A stretch of DNA of 64,000 nucleotides from CAZSIA01 sp045126355 (GCA_045126355.1 JBGVOE010000017.1:1-64000), one strand, 5' to 3'; positions 18,980 through 28,478 are shown, counted from the stretch's first letter. Notes: generated from the letters alone by a model not told the origin. Numbers and translations: made by a program.

Positions 18980-19266
18980 AAAAACTAAATTATTTAAAGT
19001 AATAAATTTATTGTTTTAATTTATATCAGTTAGTATAACTAATGATGATAAAAAATACTTAAAGATAACAAGGAATAATATATGTTACTAATTAGGTTTA
19101 TTTTCTTTGTTAAATCTTCATGATAGAAAGAGTTGAATTACTAACCTATTAAATAAGTTGATAATTTGCTACAATAATTATTTTTAAATTAAATTCTATT
19201 TAATTTATTATAAAAAAATGTTAAAATAGAGAGGAAAAGAAAATTTATATAAAGGAGTTTTACTTA

Positions 19267-21303
19267 ATGAAAAAATATATTGGTTATGTTTTATTATTTT
19301 TATGTTCTTTATTATTAATTTCTTGTGAAAATGAAGAAGAAGTTATAATTCCGAAAGAGGATGTAGACTTAGTTACAGAAAGTGACTCTTTATATGTTGC
19401 TAAAGTAGAAAACTTAGATGACGATTTTATTATGGGAATGGATGCATCTAGTGTACTATCTTTAGAAGCAAGTGGAGTTAAATATTATGATTATGAAGGT
19501 AATGAAACTGATGTTTTTAAAACATTAGCGCAAAGTGGTATAAATTATATTCGTGTTAGGGTTTGGAATAATCCATTTGATTCTAACGGTAATGGATATG
19601 GTGGCGGAAACTGTACTATTGATACAGCTTTAGAGATTGGTAAAAGGGCTACTAAATATGGCATGAAATTATTAGTTAATTTCCATTATTCAGATTTCTG
19701 GGCAGACCCAGCTAAACAAATGGTACCAAAGGCATGGAAAGATTTAAGTATTGATGATAAGTGTAATGCTTTATATGATTATACTTTAGAATCTTTACAA
19801 AAACTTAAAAATGCTGGTGTAGATGTTGGTATGGTGCAAATTGGGAATGAAACTAATGGTGCTATGGCTGGTGAAGTTAGATGGGGTAATATAAATCGTC
19901 TACTTCGTCAAGGGTCTAAAGCTATTAGACAAGTATATCCTAATGCTTTAATTGCGGTTCATTTTGCTAATCCTGAAAAAGCAGGGAGTTATGCAGATTA
20001 TGCTGCATATTTAGCAAATAGTAATATTGATTATGATGTGTTTGCTTCATCATATTACCCTTATTGGCATGGAACATTAGATAATTTAGTTAATGTTTTA
20101 AATGATGTTACTGAAAAGTATGGTAAAAAGACAATGGTCATGGAAACATCATACGCATATACAAGTCTAGATACTGACTTTTCAGCTAATACGATTTCTG
20201 ATGGTGGAGCTATTACAAAAGATTATCCTTTTACTATCCAAGGTCAAGCCAACTCAGTTAGAAATATTATTGATACTGTTGCTAATAAATTATCTAACGG
20301 TATTGGTGTTTGTTATTGGGAAGGTACATGGATTACTGTTGGTACAAATTCCTGGGAAGAAAATTCTATGAAATGGGAAAAATATGGTTCTGGATGGGCT
20401 TCAAGTTATGCGGTAGAATATGATCCAAAAGATGCTGGTGCTTATTATGGTGGTTGTGCTGTTGATAACCAAGCTTTATTTGATAGTGTAGGAAGACCAT
20501 TAGAATCTTTAAAAGTATTTAATTTAGTTAAAAATGGTAATGTTGTTGATGTTAAACCTGATGCTATTGCTGATACTAATATTATTTGTGATTTAAATGG
20601 TACTATTACACTACCTGATACAGTAAGTGCTGTTATGAATGATAATAGTAAAGAAACACTTCCTGTAGAATGGAAATATTATCAAGTTACAGATGAAAAC
20701 TATAACACTACTAAATTTGATACTGTCGATTTTAATGCTTTTAAAACTGGTGGAGTTAAGAAGTATGATATAGTTGGTATTGCTGGTGGAATGGAAGCTC
20801 ATTGCTATTTATCAATGGTTGAATATAATTTCTTAACTAATTATAGTTTTGAAGATGATACTGATGGAACAAAGGTTCCAACGGGATGGAGTCTAAATGA
20901 AGTTGGAAGTGCTAATCAGTTATATGTAGAACAAAAAGCTACTGACTCATTAACGGGTACTGGTCATATGCATTACTGGAGTTCTGGTAGCAATAGTGTT
21001 GAATTTTATTTAGAACAATCTGTATCTAATTTAAAAGCTGGAAATTATAAATTTGCTATTTCAATTATGGGTGGAGATTCAGGAGAATACACTTGTTATG
21101 CATATGCAAAAATAAATGGTGAAGTAGTTAACACTGCTAATTTACAAATCACATCATATGGTGCATGGTCTACTGGATTAATTGAGAATATCAAAATTAA
21201 TACTGGTGATACATTAGTAGTTGGAATTTATGTTAAATGCGCTGGCGCTGGTAATGGTGCTTGGGGTAAAATAGATGACGGATTATTAAATTCTATGAAT
21301 TAA
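19267..21303 (+). CDS. ganA: endo-beta-1,4-galactanase, GH53, lipoprotein with C-terminal galactan-binding domain
   Basis: A 678-residue surface enzyme that cuts beta-1,4-galactan side chains of pectin. A lipobox signal peptide ends LISC (Cys at residue 20). The GH53 barrel spans residues 55-400: FIMGMDASSV at the first strand, YIRVRVWNNP, LLVNFHYSDFWADP, catalytic Glu195 in VQIGNETNG and Glu293 in VMETSYAY. A bacterial Ig-like domain (about 430-520) and a beta-sandwich with YSFEDD and GTGHMHYW (about 525-678) follow; the latter resembles CBM61, which binds beta-1,4-galactan in other GH53 enzymes. AAAGGAG precedes ATG 19267. The amylase gene follows 12 bases later in the same operon. Released galacto-oligosaccharides could feed the lacZ route. 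Confidence 0.9.
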   Translation: MKKYIGYVLLFLCSLLLISCENEEEVIIPKEDVDLVTESDSLYVAKVENLDDDFIMGMDASSVLSLEASGVKYYDYEGNETDVFKTLAQSGINYIRVRVWNNPFDSNGNGYGGGNCTIDTALEIGKRATKYGMKLLVNFHYSDFWADPAKQMVPKAWKDLSIDDKCNALYDYTLESLQKLKNAGVDVGMVQIGNETNGAMAGEVRWGNINRLLRQGSKAIRQVYPNALIAVHFANPEKAGSYADYAAYLANSNIDYDVFASSYYPYWHGTLDNLVNVLNDVTEKYGKKTMVMETSYAYTSLDTDFSANTISDGGAITKDYPFTIQGQANSVRNIIDTVANKLSNGIGVCYWEGTWITVGTNSWEENSMKWEKYGSGWASSYAVEYDPKDAGAYYGGCAVDNQALFDSVGRPLESLKVFNLVKNGNVVDVKPDAIADTNIICDLNGTITLPDTVSAVMNDNSKETLPVEWKYYQVTDENYNTTKFDTVDFNAFKTGGVKKYDIVGIAGGMEAHCYLSMVEYNFLTNYSFEDDTDGTKVPTGWSLNEVGSANQLYVEQKATDSLTGTGHMHYWSSGSNSVEFYLEQSVSNLKAGNYKFAISIMGGDSGEYTCYAYAKINGEVVNTANLQITSYGAWSTGLIENIKINTGDTLVVGIYVKCAGAGNGAWGKIDDGLLNSMN

Positions 21304-21315
21304 AAGGAGAAGATT

Positions 21316-22938
21316 ATGAAAAGAATTTTTTTAATATTGATTTTATTATTGTGTTCTTTAATTTTAGTTGCTTGTAACGAACAAGAACAAGAAGAAGAAA
21401 ACAAAGGTGAGTATGTAATTATGGATAGTAATTTAGAAGTTAAAAATCAAACTGATGATAATTATAGAGTATTTTATGAAATATTCTCTGGTTCATTTTC
21501 AGATGCTAATGGTGATGGTAAAGGTGATTTACAAGGTATTATCAATCGTTTAGATTATTTAAATGATGGAGATCCAAATTCAGGAAAGAGTTTAGGTATT
21601 GAAGGTATATGGTTAACACCTATCTTTAAATCTCCAAGTTATCATAGATATGATGTGACAGATTATTATCAAATAGATCCTGCCTTAGGAACTATGGATG
21701 ATTTGAAAGTATTAATTGATGAATGTCATAAACGTGATATTAAATTAATTTTAGACTTAGTAATTAATCATACAGGTAAAGATAATTCTTGGTTTATTAA
21801 ATTTAAAATTGCTCATGAAAATAATAATACAGAAGATAAATACTATGATTATTACACATATTTTAAACAAGGTGATACTAAACCAAATGGTACATTCTCT
21901 CCAGTAGGTAAATCTGATTCATATTATGAATGTAATTTCTCTACAGATATGCCTGAATTAAACTTTGATAATGAAGAGGTTCGTCAAGAAGTTTTAAAGA
22001 TTGCTAAATACTATTTAGATATGGGTATTGATGGATTTAGATTTGATGCTGCTAAATATATTTATTTTGGAAATGATAAAAAAAGTGGAGAATTCTGGAA
22101 TTGGTATATTTCAGAGCTTAAGAAAATTAATCCAGATGTTTATATCGTAGGAGAAGTTTGGGATAATGATAGTACAGTTGATGTTTATCAACAAAATGGT
22201 CTAAATTGTTTTAACTTTAATCTTTCTGAAGTAAATGGTTATATTTCTAGTACAGCTAAAGGTAAAACAGCTGTTTCTACTTATACAAATTATATTGAAA
22301 ATTACTTAAATAAAATAAAAGGTTATAATAATGATGGTATCCTACATCAATTTATCTCTAACCATGATATGGATAGATCAGCTGGTTATCTTACACCAGC
22401 TTCTGGTGAGGGACAAATGGCCGCAAGTATTTATCTACTTTCACCTGGTTCACCATTTATTTATTATGGAGAAGAAATTGGTATTAAAGGTATTAGAGGT
22501 GGATACAGTACTGATGCAAATAGAAGATTAGCTATGTTATGGGGAGATGGTGATACTGTAAAAGATCCATTTGAAGCAACATATAAACCAGCTAATCAAA
22601 TTAATGGAACAGTTGCTACACACATTGTAGATAAAACTAGTTTATATAATCACTACAAAAAATTAATTATGATTCGTAAAGCTTATCCAGAAATTGCTAG
22701 AGGTGAATTTGTTTCATTAGATCTTGATACATCAAAAGTTGGTGGATTTATCTCTACATATAATGGAAGTAGTGTATGTGTCCTACATAACACTTCAAAA
22801 GAAGCAATCACTGTTGATTTATCAACAATAGATGCAAAAACATTTAATACATTATGTGTTTATGTTGGATTAAATGATGCTAAGTTAGATGGAACAAGTT
22901 TAACTATTGGTGGACAAACAAGTGTTGTTTTAAAATAA
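21316..22938 (+). CDS. alpha-amylase-family glycoside hydrolase, GH13, lipoprotein
   Basis: A 540-residue surface enzyme that cleaves alpha-1,4 glucans. The signal peptide has the lipobox LVAC (Cys20). The GH13 barrel begins at YRVFYEIFSGSF with the calcium-site-like DANGDGKGD, then DLVINHTG, GFRFDAAK with the nucleophile Asp244, VGEVWD with the acid Glu280, and FISNHDMDR with the transition-state Asp351. A small C-terminal beta domain completes it. The order matches extracellular alpha-amylases and the product may be maltodextrins, which the convergent ABC importer (22994-28233) would take up. AAAAGGAG stands before the start; the gene is co-transcribed with the galactanase gene. Confidence 0.9.
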   Translation: MKRIFLILILLLCSLILVACNEQEQEEENKGEYVIMDSNLEVKNQTDDNYRVFYEIFSGSFSDANGDGKGDLQGIINRLDYLNDGDPNSGKSLGIEGIWLTPIFKSPSYHRYDVTDYYQIDPALGTMDDLKVLIDECHKRDIKLILDLVINHTGKDNSWFIKFKIAHENNNTEDKYYDYYTYFKQGDTKPNGTFSPVGKSDSYYECNFSTDMPELNFDNEEVRQEVLKIAKYYLDMGIDGFRFDAAKYIYFGNDKKSGEFWNWYISELKKINPDVYIVGEVWDNDSTVDVYQQNGLNCFNFNLSEVNGYISSTAKGKTAVSTYTNYIENYLNKIKGYNNDGILHQFISNHDMDRSAGYLTPASGEGQMAASIYLLSPGSPFIYYGEEIGIKGIRGGYSTDANRRLAMLWGDGDTVKDPFEATYKPANQINGTVATHIVDKTSLYNHYKKLIMIRKAYPEIARGEFVSLDLDTSKVGGFISTYNGSSVCVLHNTSKEAITVDLSTIDAKTFNTLCVYVGLNDAKLDGTSLTIGGQTSVVLK

Positions 22939-22953
22939 ATTTAGGTAAAATAA

Positions 22954-22979
22954 AAAAAGTCTTCGGTTGAAGACTTTTT
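22954..22979. terminator. bidirectional terminator between amylase and importer genes
   Basis: AAAAAGTCTTC (22954-22964) pairs perfectly with GAAGACTTTTT (22969-22979) around a four-base loop; A and T flanks let it act on both strands. Confidence 0.88.
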
Positions 22980-22993
22980 CTTTTTAACGTTTA

Positions 22994-24121
22994 TTAGTAA
23001 ATTAAATTTAATTCTGTTTCTGGATTGAAGAAGTGCATTACTTTACCTTCGAATGTAACATATAAGCTACTTCCAGCTGATAATGCGTGTCTTTCTTCAG
23101 CTGTTAAGTCCATAGTTTGAACGATAACAATTAGTTTTGAACCATCAGGTGCACTAACGTGTAAGTGTAATTCACTACCCATCATTTCTTTTACTAAGAT
23201 CTTGCATTCAATTGCATTTTTACTATCTTTAACTAATGAAATATGTTCAGGTCTAACACCTAAGATAATATCTCCTGCAGGAACTGATTTTTCTTTTAAT
23301 AATTGACCTTTTTCACCTAAAACAGGTAAATCTTGTCCGAATGCATTAACATAAGGATTTCCGTCAATATATTTTAATTGTGCAGCAAATGTATTCATTT
23401 TAGGAGCACCGATGAATTCAGCTACAAATAAGTTTGCAGGACGGTCAAATACTTCTTCAGGACTACCAACTTGTTTGATAAATCCATCTTTCATAATTAC
23501 AATACGATCACCTAAAGTCATAGCTTCAGTTTGGTCATGTGTAACATAGATAAATGTTGAATTAATTTTTTCTCTTAATAAAATAATTTCAGCACGCATT
23601 TGGTTACGTAATTTAGCGTCTAAGTTAGATAATGGTTCGTCCATTAAGAATACTTTAGAATCTCTTACCATTGCACGTCCGATAGCAACACGTTGACGTT
23701 GACCACCAGATAAAGCACGTGGCTTACGTAATAATAATTCAGTAATACCTAAAATTTCAGCAGCAGAAGTAACTTTTTCATAAATAACTTCTTCGCTTAA
23801 TTTAGGTCTAACTAATCTTAATGCAAATGCCATATTTTCATAAACTGTTAGATGAGGATATAACGCATAGTTTTGGAATACCATTGCGATACCTCTGTCT
23901 TTTGGTTGTAAATCATTTACAACTTGCCCATCGATTTCTAATGTTCCTTCACTGATTTCTTCTAAACCAGCAATCATACGTAAAGTAGTAGATTTACCAC
24001 ATCCAGAAGGTCCAACAAATACGATGAACTCTTTGTCTGCAACATCAAGATTGAAGTCTTGAACTGCAACGACTTTGTTATCATATACTTTTTTAACGTT
24101 TGTTAATTTTAATGTCGCCAT
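22994..24121 (-). CDS. sugar ABC importer ATPase (MsmK/MalK/UgpC type)
   Basis: A 375-residue ATPase that powers the maltodextrin importer encoded just upstream. Residues 1-235 are the nucleotide-binding domain: Walker A GPSGCGKST, Q-loop FQNYALYPHLTV, signature LSGGQRQRVAIGRAM, Walker B VFLMDEPLSNLDAKLR, H-loop YVTHDQTEAM. The rest is the MalK-type regulatory domain (ILGVRPEHI and GSELHLHV segments). In Firmicutes this ATPase often serves several sugar importers. It is the last gene of the operon; GGAGAT stands before the start and its 3' end meets the shared terminator. Confidence 0.9.
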   Translation of the reverse strand: MATLKLTNVKKVYDNKVVAVQDFNLDVADKEFIVFVGPSGCGKSTTLRMIAGLEEISEGTLEIDGQVVNDLQPKDRGIAMVFQNYALYPHLTVYENMAFALRLVRPKLSEEVIYEKVTSAAEILGITELLLRKPRALSGGQRQRVAIGRAMVRDSKVFLMDEPLSNLDAKLRNQMRAEIILLREKINSTFIYVTHDQTEAMTLGDRIVIMKDGFIKQVGSPEEVFDRPANLFVAEFIGAPKMNTFAAQLKYIDGNPYVNAFGQDLPVLGEKGQLLKEKSVPAGDIILGVRPEHISLVKDSKNAIECKILVKEMMGSELHLHVSAPDGSKLIVIVQTMDLTAEERHALSAGSSLYVTFEGKVMHFFNPETELNLIY

Positions 24122-24130
24122 AATAATCTC

Positions 24131-25006
24131 CTATCCTTTAACTGCTCCACCAGTTACACCTTCTACGTAGTAACGTTGTAAGAACATAAATAATAATGTA
24201 ATTGGAATTGCTGTAATTACACCACCAGCACAGAATACTGTGTAGTTAGCATCAAGTGATTTTGGTGTACTGATTAACATTTGTAAACCAGCAGCAACGT
24301 TCATACCACCACTTGAACCGTGAGCGATATATTTTGCAAACATAAAGTCACCCCAAGGTGCCATAAATGCTGTTAAAATTGTGTAAATAACAATTGGTTT
24401 AGCAAGTGGCATGATAACTTTATAGAATACTTGGAATCTTGTTGCTCCATCAACTCGTGCAGCCTCATCAAGTGACTTAGGAATTGTATCGAAGAAACCT
24501 TTTGATACATAATATCCCATACCACTACTTGCACAATATACTAAGATTAAACCAGGAACTGAGTTAGGACCAGTTAAGTTTAACCATGATAATACGCGGT
24601 AAAGTAAAATCATACCTAAGAATCCTGGGAACATACCTAATACTAGAACTAAGTTCATGAAAAGTTTACGTCCTTTAAATCTTAGTCTTGATAATGCATA
24701 ACTTACAGATAATGTAATAACAGTTTGTAACACAGCACAAGCTAATCCGATTATTAATGTGTTAGTAAACCATTTTGGGAAGTCTGTTTCAGTAAATAAT
24801 CTTACATAGTTATCAATTCCCCATTGTTGAGGTATTACATAACCAATAGGCATTGTTGATTCACATCTAAATGATTCTAATGTAATAAATACAAATGGTA
24901 TTAACCATACAATACTCATTGTAATTAATACTATATAAATAATTGTATCAACTAAACGATTTTTGGCTTTCATACCCATATGTTTTTTCATTGTTAAATT
25001 TTCCAT
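24131..25006 (-). CDS. malG: maltodextrin ABC importer permease, MalG type
   Basis: A 291-residue inner-membrane subunit with six predicted helices. The EAA loop that docks on the ATPase reads SLDEAARVDGATRFQVFYKVIMPLAKP, the classical permease signature. It pairs with the MalF-type subunit whose stop codon overlaps this start by one base (TAATG at 25004-25008), so translation is coupled. Its own stop lies nine bases before the ATPase gene. The maltodextrin substrate is inferred from the binding protein and the amylase next door. Confidence 0.88.
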   Translation of the reverse strand: MENLTMKKHMGMKAKNRLVDTIIYIVLITMSIVWLIPFVFITLESFRCESTMPIGYVIPQQWGIDNYVRLFTETDFPKWFTNTLIIGLACAVLQTVITLSVSYALSRLRFKGRKLFMNLVLVLGMFPGFLGMILLYRVLSWLNLTGPNSVPGLILVYCASSGMGYYVSKGFFDTIPKSLDEAARVDGATRFQVFYKVIMPLAKPIVIYTILTAFMAPWGDFMFAKYIAHGSSGGMNVAAGLQMLISTPKSLDANYTVFCAGGVITAIPITLLFMFLQRYYVEGVTGGAVKG

Positions 25007-26562
25007 TATGAATAGTCCTCCTCGTTCTTAGTTGATGGCATTACATTGTAAACGATTAATGAGATAACTGATACAACAATGAAAATCATAATACCAATTA
25101 CTGAAGCTAGTTTGTAGTTTGCTTCAGCACCTGTAGTAATTTTAAATAACCATGTAATTAATAAGTCTGTATCACCAGCAGTACCACCTGTAGTTAAGTA
25201 GTTAGGGTTTGTAGGCCCACCACCAGTTAATAAGAAGATAACGTTAAAGTTATTTAGGTTACCAATAAAGTTAGTTAACAGATATGGTCCAGTTACGAAT
25301 AACATATATGGTAATGTGATTTTGAAATATTGTTGCCATGCGTTAGCACCATCGATTTTTGCAGATTCGTATAAATCTTGTGGAATATTCATTAAAATAC
25401 CAGTACTAATTAACATTAAATAAGGGATACCAATCCAAATATTAATTAATACTACCATTACTCTAGCTAAAGCTGGATTACCCCAGAAATCAATTGCTTG
25501 AGTTTTACCAATAATTCCTAAATCAATTAATAAACCATTAATTAATCCATTGTAACTAAATATTTTTGATACGTATAATAATGAAATGAATTGAGGAATC
25601 GCAATTGTTAATACTAATACACTACGCCATAATTTTTTAACTTTAATACTACGTTTGTTGATAATCATAGCTACAAACATACCTAAGAAGTAGTTAGTAA
25701 ATGTTGCTAGGAAAGCCCACATTAATGTCCAACCTAAGATTTCACCAAATGTTGCAGAAAGATTACTAGAACCACTGCTCCAAGTTAATAATTCATTAAA
25801 GTTGTCTAATCCAACCCATGCGAATAGATTTGAGTATCCATCATGTGCAGCATCATAATTTGTGAAAGCAACGATTACCATGAAAATAATTGGTAATACT
25901 GTAAATAATAAAATACCAATAATAGGTAAAGATAATAAAGTTTTATGGAATTGATCATCAACCATTGAATGAAGATCTTCTTTTCCACTCTTTAATTTTT
26001 TACCTGTAGCCAAAATTTCATCGATTGTTTTATTTTGTTTAATATTTATGTACCAAGTTACGATGTATGCGATGATAAAGAATATTGTCAACAATGAATA
26101 TAGTAAAATTTTAAAAGAATCTTGTCCTTCAACGTTAACATATACGTCTAATACAGGGTCATATATTTGTGTAGAAGCCGTTATACCTAATGTATGTTCT
26201 GGATCAATGATTGATTCGAATAATTGACCCATCCAGTTGCCGCCCCAGAAGACCATGTATAAAATAAATATTAATTGGAATAAAAAGAAGAAGATTCCTC
26301 TTAAAACTTGACCTCTTGAAGCATTACCAAATCCCATTATTAGATACGATAGTTTTGTTTGCCAAGGTCCATTTTTAAATGTTGAGCCGATATTTTTAAA
26401 TACATCTTTTATTTTGCATCCTAAGTTAACGATTACTTTCCAAATTGCTTTGAAAAATGATACAAATTTTTCAGGAATTGCTGCAAAAAAATTCGCAAAC
26501 TTATACAAAATTCTTTTGAATTTACTTAATTGTAAATACTCTAAATTTGTTAATTTTTTCAT
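25006..26562 (-). CDS. malF: maltodextrin ABC importer permease, MalF type
   Basis: A 518-residue membrane subunit, longer than the minimal permease because of an N-terminal extension: about 75 mostly polar residues, two helices (about 90-120 and 155-180) and a charged loop come before the core. The core from residue 215 has six helices and the EAA motif YESAKIDGANAWQQYFKITLPYM. It forms the channel with the MalG-type protein. AAGGAG precedes the start. A strong hairpin (26579-26614) lies between the binding-protein gene and this one and should lower its expression relative to the binding protein. Confidence 0.88.
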   Translation of the reverse strand: MKKLTNLEYLQLSKFKRILYKFANFFAAIPEKFVSFFKAIWKVIVNLGCKIKDVFKNIGSTFKNGPWQTKLSYLIMGFGNASRGQVLRGIFFFLFQLIFILYMVFWGGNWMGQLFESIIDPEHTLGITASTQIYDPVLDVYVNVEGQDSFKILLYSLLTIFFIIAYIVTWYINIKQNKTIDEILATGKKLKSGKEDLHSMVDDQFHKTLLSLPIIGILLFTVLPIIFMVIVAFTNYDAAHDGYSNLFAWVGLDNFNELLTWSSGSSNLSATFGEILGWTLMWAFLATFTNYFLGMFVAMIINKRSIKVKKLWRSVLVLTIAIPQFISLLYVSKIFSYNGLINGLLIDLGIIGKTQAIDFWGNPALARVMVVLINIWIGIPYLMLISTGILMNIPQDLYESAKIDGANAWQQYFKITLPYMLFVTGPYLLTNFIGNLNNFNVIFLLTGGGPTNPNYLTTGGTAGDTDLLITWLFKITTGAEANYKLASVIGIMIFIVVSVISLIVYNVMPSTKNEEDYS

Positions 26563-26578
26563 ATTTGCTCCTTATTTA

Positions 26579-26614
26579 GAAAAATAGGTTGAGGCCGTGG
26601 GCCACAACCTATTT
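26579..26614 (-). terminator. attenuating hairpin between binding-protein and permease genes
   Basis: Read on the minus strand, AAATAGGTTG-T-GGCC pairs with GGCC-T-CAACCTATTT over a three-base loop with one mismatch, followed by Ts and then the AAGGAG of the permease gene. It should stop or protect part of the transcripts, giving more binding protein than permease. Confidence 0.8.
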
Positions 26615-26652
26615 ATTTTAATCTTTTATAAATTTATGAATTAATTTTTTTA

Positions 26653-28233
26653 TTATTCAGCAATTAATTCGATAACACCACTTACAATTTCGTTTTTATC
26701 ATTGCGAGTGATAGTTAATTTAATTTTCCAGTTACCAGCTTGTTCAGCAGAAACTTTGAAGTTAGGTTGGTTAGATAAACCAGCTTCAGCATCGAATGGT
26801 TGAGCACCGAATGCAACTTTCCAATCTAAACCTTGACGGATTTTGAATTCTTGACCTTCAGCTAAATCGAATGCTCTTTCAGATACCCAAACGTCTTTTT
26901 CAACTTCAACCATAGTGAAGTCAGTGTTCCATGTAGTTTCACCAATACCACCGATTACTGTGAATGCTCTTCTTTGTTCAGGAGTTAATTTAACTAATTC
27001 GTCTAATACAGTTTTGTAAGCTACTAAAGCATCTTTTAATTCTTGTTCAGTTGTAGCAGTTTTACAAACAGCAGTTAAGTTTGTAACTGTATTCCACCAA
27101 GAACCATGGATATTTCCTTGAGGAGTAGCATATGCGCTTTGAGCAGCTAATGCAGATAATGCTAAGTCAGATTTAACAGCTTCGTTTTGTTGAGCAGCTA
27201 AGTTAGATGGACCCCAACCGAATTCATTGAATCTTTCTAATTGGCAAGCTTCATTAGTTAAGTATAAAGCTAATTGTTGGCAAACAGCAGCTTTTTTAGA
27301 ATCATCTTGAGGTTTAACACCTAATAATTTGTTACCTGAGAATGAACTTAAATGATATTTTTGTCCATCAACTGTGAATGATGGTAATGCAGCAGCACCA
27401 TAGTTATCACCTAAAGCTTCTTGAACAACTTTAGCATCCCAAGTACCAGAAATTACTACAGCAGAAGGTACAGCAGCTTGGAAGTCAGCACCTTTTGAAC
27501 TGTTTACATAACTTGGAGATTTAACTAATTTTTGCATAGCTTTCATAGCTACTAAACCAGCTTCTGAATTGTAAGTGTCATCGATAGCAGTGAATTCACC
27601 GTTTTCATCAGTAGCCCATTCAGATTTACAACCAGTAGCGAAGAAGAATGAAGCAGTATACCAACCGTTTTCTAATTCGTAAGAAATGTTTTTCTTAGCA
27701 GCTTCACAAGCAGCAACGATAGCATCTAAATCACCAACGATATCTTCAGAGATAACGCTCTTGTCATAATACATAAAGTATCCGTTGTCACTTGTTAATG
27801 GGAATGCATATAAATCACCAGCAACAGAAGCAGCTTTGATTGAACCAGCGTCATTTAATTCTTTAACTGTAGCACTAGTTCCTTGACCTAATTTAGCTAA
27901 AGCGTTAGCTTGTACTAAACGTGTTAATTGGTCTTGTGCAAAGCAGAATAAATCTGGTGCACTTGCAACGTCTAATAATACTTGAGTAGCAGCATCACCT
28001 TCACCAACACCTTCAACAGTAGCGTTGATTACTACACCTGGGTTTGCAGCCTCAAATGCATCTATTTGTTCTTGTGTTTTTTCTTTAACACCAGCAACTT
28101 CACTTACCCAAATAGTAAGATCATATTCGCCTGCTAAAGCACTTGGTTTAGTTTCGTTATTAGTGTTTCCACCACAAGCAGTTAATCCAACTAACCCAAG
28201 AACAGCAACTAATAATAATAAAATTTTTTTCAT
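26653..28233 (-). CDS. maltodextrin-binding lipoprotein with C-terminal SusE/F-like starch-binding domain
   Basis: A 526-residue extracellular solute-binding protein. The signal peptide ends with lipobox LTAC (Cys20), followed by a Gly/Asn linker. Residues 40-420 are a family 1 binding-protein fold (LTIWVSEVAG, DLFCFAQDQL, VVISGTWDA), typical of maltose/maltodextrin MalE-type proteins. The last 105 residues, from FTVIGGIGETTW, have the pattern of SusE/SusF starch-binding modules (a G-x-W turn, LAEGQEFKIRQGLDWKVAFG, then AGNWKIKLTI). A binding protein that carries an extra carbohydrate module is unusual and may hold starch near the importer. AAGGAG precedes the ATG. It is first in the operon. 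Confidence 0.85.
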   Translation of the reverse strand: MKKILLLLVAVLGLVGLTACGGNTNNETKPSALAGEYDLTIWVSEVAGVKEKTQEQIDAFEAANPGVVINATVEGVGEGDAATQVLLDVASAPDLFCFAQDQLTRLVQANALAKLGQGTSATVKELNDAGSIKAASVAGDLYAFPLTSDNGYFMYYDKSVISEDIVGDLDAIVAACEAAKKNISYELENGWYTASFFFATGCKSEWATDENGEFTAIDDTYNSEAGLVAMKAMQKLVKSPSYVNSSKGADFQAAVPSAVVISGTWDAKVVQEALGDNYGAAALPSFTVDGQKYHLSSFSGNKLLGVKPQDDSKKAAVCQQLALYLTNEACQLERFNEFGWGPSNLAAQQNEAVKSDLALSALAAQSAYATPQGNIHGSWWNTVTNLTAVCKTATTEQELKDALVAYKTVLDELVKLTPEQRRAFTVIGGIGETTWNTDFTMVEVEKDVWVSERAFDLAEGQEFKIRQGLDWKVAFGAQPFDAEAGLSNQPNFKVSAEQAGNWKIKLTITRNDKNEIVSGVIELIAE

Positions 28234-28282
28234 GTTCTTTTTTTCTCCTTTTATAAATTCTATGTAGCACTATTCTAAAAAA

Positions 28283-28297
28283 TGTAAAGCGCTTACA
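28283..28297. promoter_or_regulatory. palindromic operator of the maltodextrin operon (LacI-type)
   Basis: TGTAAAGCGCTTACA has perfect five-base arms (TGTAA and TTACA) around AGCGC. It begins five bases downstream of the -10 box of the minus-strand promoter, where a bound repressor would block transcription. It resembles MalR- and CcpA-type sites but does not match the cre consensus exactly. Confidence 0.65.
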
Positions 28298-28302
28298 ACT
28301 TA

Positions 28303-28330
28303 ATTATATACATTTAATTTCAAGTGTCAA
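28303..28330 (-). promoter_or_regulatory. near-perfect sigma-A promoter of the maltodextrin operon
   Basis: On the minus strand TTGACA (28325-28330) and TATAAT (28303-28308) are separated by 16 bp. Both boxes are exact consensus. The palindromic operator lies just downstream. Confidence 0.8.
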
Positions 28331-28478
28331 ACATTCTTTACTTTAGTAAATGCCAAAATATGTGTGAAACCAGTTTCATTTTTTCTCCTTTTACAAAAAA
28401 TTATTATATATATGACTTTTATCGTCTTTTTTTTCACTTTTTGTATTTTATATTATGGTCGAAAGGAATGATAAAAAG

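Larger units (their letters stand above)
18807..19266. other. intergenic stretch with two opposite terminators
   Basis: No gene seen. It holds a plus-strand terminator (18914-18947) and, 10 bases on, a hairpin of minus-strand polarity (18953-18979), though no minus-strand gene is present. The last 280 bases are AT-rich leader of the galactanase gene, ending in AAAGGAG. Confidence 0.5.

Noticed and set aside
28281..28300. cre site at the maltodextrin promoter
   Set aside because: TGTAAAGCGCTTACA has one base too many in the centre to match the CcpA consensus in either direction, so it is kept as a LacI-type operator only.
28338..28379. A 13-codon minus-strand frame with GGAG before its ATG, upstream of the maltodextrin operon
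   Set aside because: It ends upstream of the -35 box of the operon promoter, so it is not part of that leader. The palindrome TGAAAC-CA-GTTTCA at 28365-28378 explains part of the text.
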